This document shows positions 1-7,582 of a stretch of DNA of 44,014 nt, piece after piece. The notes under the pieces were generated by a model, which saw only the letters and a program-made list of their open reading frames with translations, was not told the origin of the DNA and made no database searches. Where the stretch lies: the NCBI GenBank assembly GCA_900543035.1, contig UQPV01000015.1, positions 1 through 44,014 on the forward strand, given 5' to 3'. This DNA is from an uncultured Solobacterium sp. (lineage in GTDB: Bacteria; Bacillota_I; Bacilli_A; Erysipelotrichales; Erysipelotrichaceae). The stretch's first letter is position 1, and each line of letters starts with the position of its first letter. Both the position numbers and the translations under genes were made by a program.

Positions 1-1
1 G

Positions 2-313
2 CACTTTACGGAGTTTTGGAGAGAGGATGCAAAGCCGATTTATCAGAGATCGGGCGGATTTTGCGAACACCTGACCCGTGGGTTCCTGCCGGACGTGCTC
101 GGGTTTGCGGCGGTGCCCTGCTTCCCCCAGATTACAACATCCCTGACCCCGGAGTTCGCCCGGCTGGACGGGGAGGCGCGGATACAGGCGCACGAGCTCT
201 GCCTGGTGCTCTGCCGGTACCTTCTGCTTGAGCGGGAGCGGTGGGATACGATGGAGGATGCGGTTCAGGCCATCGGAGCGGTTACGCAAATTTACCTGGA
301 TTGCCTGGAATAA
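2..313 (+). CDS. 3' end of an unidentified protein (partial)
   Basis: An open frame enters from the left edge and ends at TAA 311-313, giving about 103 residues. It contains HFTEFWRED near the edge and a C-terminal helix-rich stretch (ELCLVLCRYLLLERERW). I recognise no family. The GC-rich, GGG/CGG-heavy codon use resembles the first half of the next gene and differs from the ATC/GATC-rich style seen after 2.4 kb, so it probably belongs to the same imported segment. A good terminator follows directly, which supports it as the real end of a transcribed gene. Confidence 0.5.
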   Translation, partial: HFTEFWREDAKPIYQRSGGFCEHLTRGFLPDVLGFAAVPCFPQITTSLTPEFARLDGEARIQAHELCLVLCRYLLLERERWDTMEDAVQAIGAVTQIYLDCLE

Positions 314-328
314 ACGCAGCAAATTAAG

Positions 329-358
329 ACACATGGCGGGCTTGCCATGTGTTTTTTT
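329..358 (+). terminator. Rho-independent terminator
   Basis: A perfect 9-bp stem, ACACATGGC (329-337) with GCCATGTGT (344-352), has a 6-nt loop and is followed by a run of T. It lies 15 bases after the stop of the partial gene. Confidence 0.9.
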
Positions 359-390
359 CTCAAAAAAGTAATTATTTGGATAAAGTGGTG

Positions 391-418
391 TTGCTCAAAT
401 GGACTTTTTTGTTATAAT
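391..418 (+). promoter_or_regulatory. Sigma-A-type promoter for the PocR-integrase gene
   Basis: TTGCTC (391-396), a 16-bp spacer and a consensus TATAAT (413-418). Transcription would start near 425, just before the two palindromes at 439-479 and about 120 bases upstream of the start codon. Confidence 0.7.
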
Positions 419-438
419 AGAGAAAAAACATGGCTGGT

Positions 439-479
439 GCGCAAGTGGGTACCCACTTGCGCTACCGGATATCCGGTAG
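439..479. promoter_or_regulatory. Two back-to-back perfect palindromes in the 5' leader
   Basis: Bases 439-462 form a perfect 24-bp dyad centred on GGTACC, with arms GCGCAAGTGGGT and ACCCACTTGCGC. Bases 462-479 form a second perfect 18-bp dyad centred on GATATC, with arms CTACCGGAT and ATCCGGTAG. They share one base. They lie directly downstream of the promoter, so they could be a repressor operator or two RNA hairpins in the leader. No T-run follows, so they are not a simple terminator. Confidence 0.6.
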
Positions 480-546
480 AGTAAAACCCTTTGTCTGCGC
501 CGGGAGATGGGGCGGAACGGAAAATTGAGAAGGAGGATAGAGGGGC

Positions 547-2106
547 ATGGAGGACGCAAGAAAATTGTCCGATTTTATTGATCTGGACCTGCTGCAGAAC
601 ATCCAGGATAATTGCTCAAAAGCGATGGGCCTTGCATTTATCGCGGTGGATTACAAAGGCATACCCATTACCAAATACAGCGGCTTCACATCTCACTGCA
701 TGCTGGGGAGGCAGGCAAAGGGATTTGCAGAGATGTGTGAGCAATGCGACGCGCACGGCGGACTTTACGCCGCGATCACCGGGCAGCCGTACATCTACCG
801 CTGCCACGCCGGTCTGGTGGATTTCGCGGTTCCCCTCATTGCCAATGGAAGCTATATGGGAGCGGTGCTGGGCGGGCAGGTGCGGCTTCAGGAGGAGAGT
901 GAGCGGGAGCTGGAGCATATCCTTCCACAGCGCCCCAATTGGAAACGGGATAGGGAATGGGAGGAGGCTTACCAGAAGCTGGAGGTCGTCACCTATGAAA
1001 AGGTGGAGGCATCTGTAAAGCTGTTGCGCGACATCATCGTGACATTTGTGGAAGGGCGGACTGGAAAGGGGGCGGATGGAGTCCTGAGAGAAAAGGAAAA
1101 GCAGATTGAAGCTGATCTGTTTGATCACATCGTAACCAACGGTGGAAAGCTCACGGTTTTGGAACTGGTGGAAAAGTATGTGTCCTTGAAAACCGGCGTT
1201 CGCCATAATACGGTCGCAGGATACAAGACGGTAATCAACATCTTGAAAAAAGAGCCGTTTGGAAGGCAGCGCATTGACAAGGTGCGTTTGTCGGATGCCA
1301 AAGCATGGCTCATCAAGCTTCAAAAGGTGGATGGCCGAGGGTATAGCTCGATTCATTCGATTCGAGGTGTTCTCAGACCCGCATTCCAGATGGCGGTGGA
1401 TGATGACCTGATCCGCAAGAATCCGTTCGGTTTTGAGCTGGCATCGGTAGTTGTCAATGACTCAGTGACAAGAGAAGCCATCAGCCGGAAACAGGAACGG
1501 GATCTTCTGAAGTTCATCAAAGAGGATAAGCATTTCAGCAGATACTACGACGGGATCTATATTCTCTTTCACACAGGACTTCGTATCTCGGAATTCTGTG
1601 GACTTACGCTCCAGGATGTTGAGTTTGAGGAAATGCGTATCAAGGTAGATCATCAGTTGCAGAGAACATCATAGATGGAGTATGTGATCCAGCAGCCAAA
1701 GACAGAAAGCGGTATCCGCTATGTTCCGTTGACTGAGGAGGTGGCCTCCTGTTTCCGCCGGATCATTGCCAACCGAGCCCACCCAAAAACGGAGCCAATG
1801 GTAGATGGATATGCTGGTTTTCCGTTTCTGGATAAGAACGATATGCCCATGGTGGCACTTCATTGGGAGAAGTACCTGGAGCATATCGTCCAAAAGTATA
1901 ACAAGATTTACCGTATCCAGATGCCGAAGGTAACTCCTCATGTGTGCAGGCACACCTTCTGCTCCAATATGGCAAAATCCGGGATGAACCCCAAGACATT
2001 GCAGTACATCATGGGTCATGCAGACATCAGCGTAACACTGAACACCTACACCCATGTGAAGTTTGATGACGCCAAAGATGAACTGCTGCGAGTGGCAAAC
2101 GCTTAA
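547..2106 (+). pseudogene. PocR-domain / Tn916-type integrase chimera, interrupted by an in-frame TAG
   Basis: The start is ATG 547 behind GAAGGAGG. Residues about 8-165 look like a PocR ligand-sensing domain (LDLLQNIQDNCSKAMGLAF, CEQCDAHGG, YRCHAGLVDFAVP). From about residue 180 (REKEKQIEADLFDHIV) the protein becomes a Tn916-family tyrosine recombinase: core-binding domain (ELVEKYVSLKTGVRHNTVAG) and catalytic domain with TGLRISE (Arg), HVCRHTF (His-x-x-Arg), a MGHAD box and the Tyr in LNTYTHV. Family members normally carry an N-terminal arm-binding domain here, and PocR has taken its place. TAG 1672-1674 cuts the frame after VDHQLQRTS. The same frame continues from 1675 with the rest of the catalytic domain to TAA 2104-2106. 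As written, the catalytic domain is split and the element cannot move itself. Confidence 0.8.
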
Positions 2107-2113
2107 AATTGCT

Positions 2114-2152
2114 CGTTGGTAAAGCGGTTTGTTTTACCAACGTCTTTACCAA
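2114..2152. repeat. Inverted plus direct repeat after the integrase gene
   Basis: CGTTGGTAAA (2114-2123) is perfectly inverted as TTTACCAACG (2133-2142), and TTTACCAA recurs at 2145-2152. Repeats directly after an integrase gene are typical of recombinase arm sites or an element end. No matching second copy was found in the window, so this is only a candidate end of the decayed element. Confidence 0.45.
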
Positions 2153-2300
2153 TATTGCAGGGAAAAACATGAGAAATCACGAGACGATTTGAGAAAAAAC
2201 TTTCAAACAGATGGTGGCTCGGGCAACACAAAAAATGCGAAAATCCCTGTAATATCAAGCAATTGAGAAGAAATACAGGACTTATGAGGAGTTACGAAAC

Positions 2301-2366
2301 ATGATAAAAATATTATTTGTCTGCCATGGCAACATGCAAGCAAGATGTTTTTCATATGCCCAGTAA
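2301..2366 (+). pseudogene. N-terminal stub resembling a low-molecular-weight protein tyrosine phosphatase
   Basis: ATG 2301 has GGAG just upstream and begins MIKILFVCHGN, the usual opening of low-molecular-weight tyrosine phosphatases, where the active-site loop C-x5-R-S follows. Here the text changes to MQARCFSYAQ and stops at TAA 2364-2366, so the catalytic arginine-serine and the rest of the domain are missing. Only about 11 residues match the family. I see no other gene between 2107 and 2472. Confidence 0.35.
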
Positions 2367-2475
2367 CAGATGCGATTTTGACAAATTGACACGAACTATC
2401 CTCAAATTCTACCATCAAATAGTAGGAAAATGACAAGATCCTCATTACAATAAAGATGAAAGCGAGGTGGCCATG

Positions 2476-2922
2476 ATGAATCAAAAACAGATCGGACGAT
2501 ATATCGCAGAAAAAAGACGAATCAAGAACCTTACGCAGGCACAGCTGGCAGAGCAGCTCGGCATCAGCGACAAGACCGTGTCAAAATGGGAATGCGGCAG
2601 AAGCATGCCAGATTATGCGCTGATCCAGTCTTTATGCGAAACCCTTGACATCAGTGTCAGTGAGCTCATCGAGGGCAAAGAAGCATCTTTGCATGAGCGG
2701 CAGCTGATGGAACTGCTGCGGCGCACCCAAGAACTGGAAAGACAAAACGGCATCTTGCATGGTGTCATCATGCTCATATTCGGCATTGCCTTGCAGGCCC
2801 TTGCACCGCATTTCGTTGGCTCGCCGATGCAGGATCTGCTCTCCGGCATCATCCTGGGTCTATCTGTCGGCATCCTTCTCCTCGGCATATATTTGATCTT
2901 TCAGGCCATGCAGAAACCCTGA
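2476..2922 (+). CDS. XRE-family helix-turn-helix regulator with C-terminal membrane segments
   Basis: A 148-residue protein. Residues about 4-60 form a Cro/C1-type helix-turn-helix (LTQAQLAEQLGISDKTVSKW, ECGRSMPDYALIQSLCETL) of the kind that binds DNA operators. A short helix (QLMELLRRTQELERQNG) leads to two hydrophobic segments (VIMLIFGIALQALAP and LLSGIILGLSVGILLLGIYL), so the DNA-binding domain is tethered to the membrane. GAGGTGG lies before two ATGs. I chose 2476, but 2473 or GTG 2467 are possible. The target is unknown; the HAD gene downstream begins 66 bases later with its own promoter-like sequence. Confidence 0.8.
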   Translation: MNQKQIGRYIAEKRRIKNLTQAQLAEQLGISDKTVSKWECGRSMPDYALIQSLCETLDISVSELIEGKEASLHERQLMELLRRTQELERQNGILHGVIMLIFGIALQALAPHFVGSPMQDLLSGIILGLSVGILLLGIYLIFQAMQKP

Positions 2923-2950
2923 TCCAGCTGCTGGTGTCTTCCTGATCTTC

Positions 2951-2968
2951 CTGATATAATCATATCAG
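2951..2968. promoter_or_regulatory. Operator-like inverted repeat over a -10 box
   Basis: CTGATAT (2951-2957), four bases, then ATATCAG (2962-2968). The dyad covers a TATAAT hexamer (2954-2959) upstream of the HAD gene start at 2989. A repressor bound here would block that promoter; the XRE protein encoded just upstream is a natural candidate, but this is inference. Confidence 0.45.
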
Positions 2969-2988
2969 ATAAACAGGGAGGACATCGT

Positions 2989-3768
2989 ATGCGCAATCAC
3001 ATCAAGATCATCTTTTTCGACATTGACGGCACACTGATCGATATGGAGCGAAAAGTCATTTCTGAACGGACCGTAGAAACACTCTGCCGTCTGCAGGAAA
3101 ACGGCATCAAGATCTGTGTAGCGACCGGCAGACCGCCCATTTCTCTCCCTGATTTTCACGGGGCGCGCTTCGATGCGTTTCTGACCTTCAACGGCTCGCT
3201 CTGTTACACGGAGGATACCGTGATCTACCGCAACCCTATCCCGACAGAGGATGTGCACATCATCATCAAAAACGCAGCGGACATTCACCGCCCGGTGTCC
3301 ATCGCCACCGCAGAGCGGATGAGCGCCAATGGCAAAGACCAGGACCTGATCGATTACTATGCCATCTCAAAACAAGAGGTCAAGGTCAGCGAGGACTTCA
3401 CGCTGCTCGCACAGCAGGAAGTCTATCAGATCATGATGGGTTGTTATCCTTCAGAATATCCGATGGTCATGCGTGATGTCCGCCATGCCAAGATCGCCGC
3501 ATGGTGGGATCGAGCAGTAGACATCATCCCAGCCAGCGGCGGAAAAGGGATCGGTGTCCAGAAGATCCTGGAACATTTTCAGCTCAGTCCGGATGAAGCC
3601 GCTGCCTTCGGAGACGGTGACAACGACATCGAGATGCTGCAGGCTGTCGGCACCGGCATCGCCATGGCCAACGCCTCAGCCAACCTGAAGCAGGCCGCAG
3701 ATGTCCTCTGCAAAGATGTCCGTGAAGACGGCGTGTACATGTATTGCAAAGAAAACGGTCTGATCTGA
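2989..3768 (+). CDS. HAD-superfamily phosphatase, Cof/YidA type
   Basis: A 259-residue protein of normal length for Cof-type HAD hydrolases, which dephosphorylate small cytosolic metabolites; the substrate cannot be read from sequence. Motif I is FFDIDGTL near residue 7 (nucleophile and acid Asp), motif II is the Thr in CVATGRP, motif III is the Lys in ASGGKGIGV, and motif IV is FGDGDNDIEML near residue 205. The C2-type cap lies between motifs II and III. The start ATG 2989 has GGGAGG 8 bases upstream. It stands alone between the XRE gene and the EFR1 gene. Confidence 0.9.
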   Translation: MRNHIKIIFFDIDGTLIDMERKVISERTVETLCRLQENGIKICVATGRPPISLPDFHGARFDAFLTFNGSLCYTEDTVIYRNPIPTEDVHIIIKNAADIHRPVSIATAERMSANGKDQDLIDYYAISKQEVKVSEDFTLLAQQEVYQIMMGCYPSEYPMVMRDVRHAKIAAWWDRAVDIIPASGGKGIGVQKILEHFQLSPDEAAAFGDGDNDIEMLQAVGTGIAMANASANLKQAADVLCKDVREDGVYMYCKENGLI

Positions 3769-3791
3769 TCGATCACTAGTTGAGCTTCTTG

Positions 3792-3807
3792 CGCATCGGT
3801 CGATGCG
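3792..3807. repeat. Short inverted repeat before the EFR1 gene
   Basis: CGCATCG (3792-3798) and CGATGCG (3801-3807) are separated by two bases, between the HAD stop and the ribosome site of the next gene. No T-run follows, so it is more likely an operator or leader hairpin than a terminator. Confidence 0.3.
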
Positions 3808-3826
3808 AACGATCGGAGGAGAGAAT

Positions 3827-4588
3827 ATGCATATCGTAAACATTTGTTTCAGCCCGACCGGCGGCACACAGCGAACGGCGGACATGCTGATCCAGGCGAT
3901 GGCCGCAAGGTCCACGGCCATCGATCTGAGCGACTGGCAGATCCCGTTTTCCACACTGTCCCTGCAAGAGGACGATGTCGCGGTCATCGCTGTGCCTTCT
4001 TATGGCGGGCGAGTACCGCAGCCAGCTGTTGACCGCCTTTCTGCCATCAACGGAAACCATGCCAGGGCCATCCTGATCTGTGTCTATGGCAACCGGGCCG
4101 TCGAGGACGCGCTGGTCGAGCTGCAAGACACAGCCGAAGCCGCAGGCTTCCATGTCGTCGCAGCCATTTCGGCCATAGCACGACATTCCATCGTCCATGA
4201 GATCGCAGCTGGTCGCCCGGATGCGCAAGATCAGAAGACGCTGTCCGAATTCGCCGGACAGATCAAGAAAAAACTGGATGCATGCGATCGGTCTGTCCCA
4301 AGCATTCCCGGCAGCCGTCCATATAAAAACCGCGGCGTTTCAGCCATGCTGCCCAAGCCTGGCCAACACTGCACAGCATGCGGAACATGCGCGGAACGCT
4401 GTCCGGTCCAGGCCATCGACCGAAATGATCCTGCCCGGATGGATGCTGATCTCTGTATTTCCTGCATGCGCTGTGTCGCTGTCTGTCCGCACGCCGCAAG
4501 AAAGGCAGACGAAGAGCATCTCGCCGCTGTCCGCGCTATGCTGATTAAGACATGCCCTCAGCGCAAGTCATATGCGCTGTACACTTAA
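3827..4588 (+). CDS. EFR1-type flavodoxin-ferredoxin fusion protein
   Basis: A 253-residue protein. The N-terminal half is flavodoxin-like (IVNICFSPTGGTQRTAD gives the FMN phosphate loop; VAVIAVPSYGGRVP and ILICVYGNRAVED are the next flavin-contact loops). The C-terminus carries two [4Fe-4S] motifs, CTACGTCAERCP near residue 183 and CISCMRCVAVCP near residue 212. This architecture implies a soluble electron-transfer protein passing electrons between FMN and Fe-S clusters; partners are unknown. I took ATG 3827, eight codons inside the open frame, because GGAGG lies just before it. A bidirectional terminator follows. Confidence 0.85.
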   Translation: MHIVNICFSPTGGTQRTADMLIQAMAARSTAIDLSDWQIPFSTLSLQEDDVAVIAVPSYGGRVPQPAVDRLSAINGNHARAILICVYGNRAVEDALVELQDTAEAAGFHVVAAISAIARHSIVHEIAAGRPDAQDQKTLSEFAGQIKKKLDACDRSVPSIPGSRPYKNRGVSAMLPKPGQHCTACGTCAERCPVQAIDRNDPARMDADLCISCMRCVAVCPHAARKADEEHLAAVRAMLIKTCPQRKSYALYT

Positions 4589-4596
4589 ATGATATA

Positions 4597-4625
4597 GAAA
4601 AGCCCGTCCTGGTGACGGGTTTTCT
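4597..4625. terminator. Bidirectional terminator between convergent genes
   Basis: CCCGTC (4603-4608) pairs with GACGGG (4614-4619), with an A-run before and a T-run after. It separates the EFR1 gene from the HxlR gene on the other strand. Confidence 0.85.
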
Positions 4626-4685
4626 TGATCCCTGATGTTCCTCTTTCTCTGCATGCGTACCGATCAACACAGGGTCAGCGATGCC

Positions 4686-5021
4686 TCATTCCGCTTCCCG
4701 ATCGCCCACGCTGTTTTTATAGTTCGTGCCCCATTCTTTCATGGCATCCAGGATCGGCTTCAGGCTGTATCCTGTCTCGGTCAGCGTGTATTCCACCCGC
4801 GGCGGAACTTCCGGATAGACCTTGCGTGTCAACAAGCCGCTCTCTTCCATCGCGCGCAGATTAGCGGTCAATACCTTCTGAGAGATATTGCCCACCGAGC
4901 GTTTCAGCTCGCCGAAGCGTTTTGTCCCATCCAGCAGATCGCGGATGATGAGCACTTTCCAGCGGTCACTGATCAGCATCAGCGTCGTTTCCACCGGACA
5001 GGCCGGCATCTCTTTTTTCAT
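4686..5021 (-). CDS. HxlR-family winged-helix regulator, probably redox-sensing
   Basis: A 111-residue protein of normal HxlR length. The core reads LMLISDRWKVLIIRDLL, then GTKRFGELKRSVGNISQKVL (recognition helix) and PRVEYTLTETG (wing). An N-terminal cysteine sits in ACPVETTL, the position of the thiol sensor in YodB-like members, so control by electrophile or oxidative stress is plausible. I chose ATG 5021, nine codons inside the open frame, because GGAAGGG lies just upstream. It follows the small membrane-protein gene on the same strand. A matching half-palindrome at 5342-5353 suggests it controls the divergent operon. Confidence 0.85.
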   Translation of the reverse strand: MKKEMPACPVETTLMLISDRWKVLIIRDLLDGTKRFGELKRSVGNISQKVLTANLRAMEESGLLTRKVYPEVPPRVEYTLTETGYSLKPILDAMKEWGTNYKNSVGDREAE

Positions 5022-5109
5022 CTGTAACCCTTCCTTCTCTTTGATCACACAACGCGCTTCAACGCGGACATCTCCATTTCCCTTGCATCGTCCTGAGCTC
5101 AGCGATCAT

Positions 5110-5232
5110 TCAGCCCTGACGCGTCTCTTTGGCGTATTCCTTCAGGGCATCCTTCACTGCCCGCTTTACGGTCAGATACAATGCCGCGATCAGCGCAAAA
5201 ACCGCGATCACAGCGATTGGCAGCCATTCCAT
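5110..5232 (-). CDS. Small single-span membrane protein, possibly DUF6019 family
   Basis: A 40-residue protein, MEWLPIAVIAVFALIAALYL followed by TVKRAVKDALKEYAKETRQG. It has one N-terminal membrane helix and a short amphipathic, positively charged cytosolic tail. The start is backed by GGAGGAATAGAGG directly before ATG and by a good promoter at 5270-5298. The short length, one span and Lys/Arg-Asp helix recall DUF6019 proteins, from memory only. It is probably co-transcribed with the HxlR gene 88 bases downstream. Function unknown. Confidence 0.7.
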   Translation of the reverse strand: MEWLPIAVIAVFALIAALYLTVKRAVKDALKEYAKETRQG

Positions 5233-5269
5233 CCTCTATTCCTCCCATCATCCCCATCTGTTCTTCTGC

Positions 5270-5298
5270 ATTTTAACATTAGCGCTCATCGATGACAA
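5270..5298 (-). promoter_or_regulatory. Sigma-A promoter for the small membrane protein and HxlR genes
   Basis: Read on the minus strand: TTGTCA (5298-5293), a 17-bp spacer and TAAAAT (5275-5270), 38 bases before the start codon at 5232. Confidence 0.75.
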
Positions 5299-5341
5299 GT
5301 CAGCGCCTTTATGGTTTCTTTCAAGTAACCAGGCCACAAAA

Positions 5342-5379
5342 AAGTGCGTACTTCTCATTCCGGACACGCCGCGTATACT
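5342..5379 (+). promoter_or_regulatory. Promoter of the redox/ABC/SirTM operon with an HxlR-like operator
   Basis: AAGTGC-GTACTT (5342-5353) is a 12-bp near-palindrome with one mismatched pair. It runs into the -35 position, 17 bases upstream of a TATACT -10 box (5374-5379). GTAC-centred sites flanked by AAGT/ACTT fit what I recall of HxlR-type operators. The gene starts at 5422. Regulation by the nearby HxlR protein is inferred. Confidence 0.5.
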
Positions 5380-5421
5380 GAACACTGTAAACAGCGAACA
5401 AGCTGGTCAGGAGTGATCGAT

Positions 5422-6027
5422 ATGAACAAAGCACAGATCTTGCAGGAACTGCGGAAGATCAAAGATGTGGCCTTTGCCACGGTGGACAGTGAAGGGAGAC
5501 CGCAAGTGCGCATCATCGATGTGATGCTTGCCGATGAAGAGACCATCTATTTCTGCACTGCCCGGGGAAAAGCATTTTATCATCAGCTATGTGAAGGAGG
5601 ATATGTCGCCGTCAGCGGACTGAATAAACAATTTCAGATGTTCCGCATCAGCGGAAGAGCGCAGAAGCTGGGCGATCAGCGGCGATGGATCGATGAGATC
5701 TTCAACCACAATCCGTCCATGAATGATGTCTATCCACGCGACAGCCGTTACATCCTGGAGCCATTCTGCATCCGCATCGAGCAGATGGAATGGTTCGATC
5801 TCGGCGTAAGCCCGATCTGCCGCGGAGAGATCAGCCTCTCGACAGAAAAGGGCTTTGTGATCGGACCAAACTGCATCGGATGCGGAAAGTGCATGCGCAG
5901 TTGTCCGCAGCAATGCATCTGCGCTGGCAGCCCTTATCAGATCGCACAGGAGCATTGCCTGCACTGCGGACTGTGTGCGGAAACTTGTCCGGTCCACGCC
6001 ATCCTTCCCGGAGGTGAGCGCGCATGA
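5422..6027 (+). CDS. Pyridoxamine-oxidase-fold flavoprotein fused to a 2[4Fe-4S] ferredoxin
   Basis: A 201-residue protein. Residues about 1-125 are a PNPOx-like split-barrel domain (VAFATVDSEGRPQVRIIDVM, IYFCTARGKAFYHQL), the fold that binds FMN, F420 or heme. The C-terminus has CIGCGKCMRSCP near residue 153 and CLHCGLCAETCP near residue 181, two [4Fe-4S] ligand sets. It probably acts as a soluble NAD(P)H- or ferredoxin-linked reductase of unknown substrate. The start ATG 5422 follows AGGAG. Its stop overlaps the next start (ATGA at 6024-6027), so translation is coupled to the ABC importer. Confidence 0.85.
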   Translation: MNKAQILQELRKIKDVAFATVDSEGRPQVRIIDVMLADEETIYFCTARGKAFYHQLCEGGYVAVSGLNKQFQMFRISGRAQKLGDQRRWIDEIFNHNPSMNDVYPRDSRYILEPFCIRIEQMEWFDLGVSPICRGEISLSTEKGFVIGPNCIGCGKCMRSCPQQCICAGSPYQIAQEHCLHCGLCAETCPVHAILPGGERA

Positions 6028-7580
6028 TCCAAGAAGTCTGGACGTTACTGAGCGAACGCGCATCTTTCTTTCTCGGTCTATGCGGGGAACATCTCGCCAT
6101 TTCTCTGATTGCCATCATCATCGCCGTCTTGATCGGCGGCGCACTGGGCATCTTCATGAGCGAATACCAGAAAAGCGCTCGCCTGGTCATGCCCATCGTC
6201 AATTTTCTGTATACGATCCCGTCCATTTCCATGCTCGGTTTTCTGATCCCGCTTTCCGGCATCGGCAATCTGACCGCCGTCATCGCGCTCACGCTGTATG
6301 CGCTGCTGCCGATGGTCAGGAGCACCTATACCGGACTGACGACTGTCAATGCCGGCATCATCGAAGCTGCCGAGGGCATGGGCAGCACTGGAAGGCAGAT
6401 CCTGTGGAAGATCAAGCTGCCGCTGGCTATGCCCATCATCCTCTCCGGCATCCGCAACATGGTCGTCATGACGCTTGCCCTGGCCGGCATCGCCTCATTC
6501 ATCGGTGCCGGCGGACTGGGCGTGGCCATCTACCGCGGCATCACGACGAACAACGCCGCCATGACCGTGACCGGCAGCCTGCTCATCGCGGCGCTGGCGC
6601 TCATCTTCGACCTTATTCTCGGCAAGGTCGAGAAACGATGCGGGCAGCACCATGCGCCTTCATCGAACAAGCGGCGCAGAAGACCTGCCGTGATCGGCTG
6701 TGCCACCCTGGCCGCGGTCATCTTATCCACCGCCTTGTTCCTGCGTGCCGGAAGGACACCGACCATCCGCATCGCGACCAAGCCGATGAGCGAACAGTAT
6801 ATCCTGGGCGAGATGCTGGATATCCTGATCGAGGAAAACACTGATCTGAATGTGGAGATCACCCAGGGCGTAGGCGGAGGGACATCCAACATCCAGCCTG
6901 CCATGGAACAAGGCGAATTCGACATCTATCCCGAATACACCGGAACTGCCTGGAACATGGTGCTCAAGAACGACGATCTGTATACCGAAGAGCGCTTCGA
7001 TGAGCTGCAGGATGCTTACGCGCAAGACTATGATATGGAATGGATCGGCATGTACGGCTTCAACAACAGCTATGCACTTGCCGTGCGCAGCGAGATCGCC
7101 CAACAGTATGATCTGAAGAATATCTCTGATCTGCGAGGCATCGCGGACGAGCTGACCTTCGGCGCCGAATACGACTTCTACGAACGAGAAGACGGCTACT
7201 CCCCGCTTTGTGAGACTTACGGGCTCACCTTCGCCAATACGGTCGATCTGGATATCGGGCTGAAATACCAGGCCATCGCGCAGGATGAGATCGATGTGAT
7301 GCCGATCTTCACGACAGACGGACAGGTCAGCGTATCTGATCTGGTCATCCTCAATGACGATCTGCACTTCTATCCCTCATACCAGTGCGGCAATGTGGTC
7401 CGCAGCAAGATCCTGGAACGATATCCCCAGCTGCGGGATGTGCTCGGCATGGTCGAAGGCATCTTGAGTGACCGGGACATGGCCCATCTGAACTATCTGG
7501 TCGAAAGCGAAAATGTCGAACCGCGGGACGCCGCCAGGCAGTATCTGCAGGAAAACGGACTGATCACGGAGGAGGAATGA
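6024..7580 (+). CDS. Osmoprotectant-type ABC importer, fused permease and substrate-binding protein
   Basis: A 518-residue protein. Residues about 1-215 are an OpuC/ProW-type permease with several membrane helices and the EAA loop (EAAEGMGSTGRQILWKIKLP). After a linker helix (about 225-240) follows a periplasmic-type choline/glycine-betaine binding domain (IRIATKPMSEQYILGEML, ITQGVGGGTSNIQPAM, DIYPEYTGTAWNMVLK, LNYLVESENVEP). This fusion keeps the receptor tethered outside the membrane. Likely ligands are quaternary amines such as betaine, carnitine or choline, but binding residues were not checked. It overlaps both neighbours by ATGA. Next to a redox operon it may serve stress tolerance. Confidence 0.88.
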   Translation: MIQEVWTLLSERASFFLGLCGEHLAISLIAIIIAVLIGGALGIFMSEYQKSARLVMPIVNFLYTIPSISMLGFLIPLSGIGNLTAVIALTLYALLPMVRSTYTGLTTVNAGIIEAAEGMGSTGRQILWKIKLPLAMPIILSGIRNMVVMTLALAGIASFIGAGGLGVAIYRGITTNNAAMTVTGSLLIAALALIFDLILGKVEKRCGQHHAPSSNKRRRRPAVIGCATLAAVILSTALFLRAGRTPTIRIATKPMSEQYILGEMLDILIEENTDLNVEITQGVGGGTSNIQPAMEQGEFDIYPEYTGTAWNMVLKNDDLYTEERFDELQDAYAQDYDMEWIGMYGFNNSYALAVRSEIAQQYDLKNISDLRGIADELTFGAEYDFYEREDGYSPLCETYGLTFANTVDLDIGLKYQAIAQDEIDVMPIFTTDGQVSVSDLVILNDDLHFYPSYQCGNVVRSKILERYPQLRDVLGMVEGILSDRDMAHLNYLVESENVEPRDAARQYLQENGLITEEE

Positions 7581-7582
7581 TC

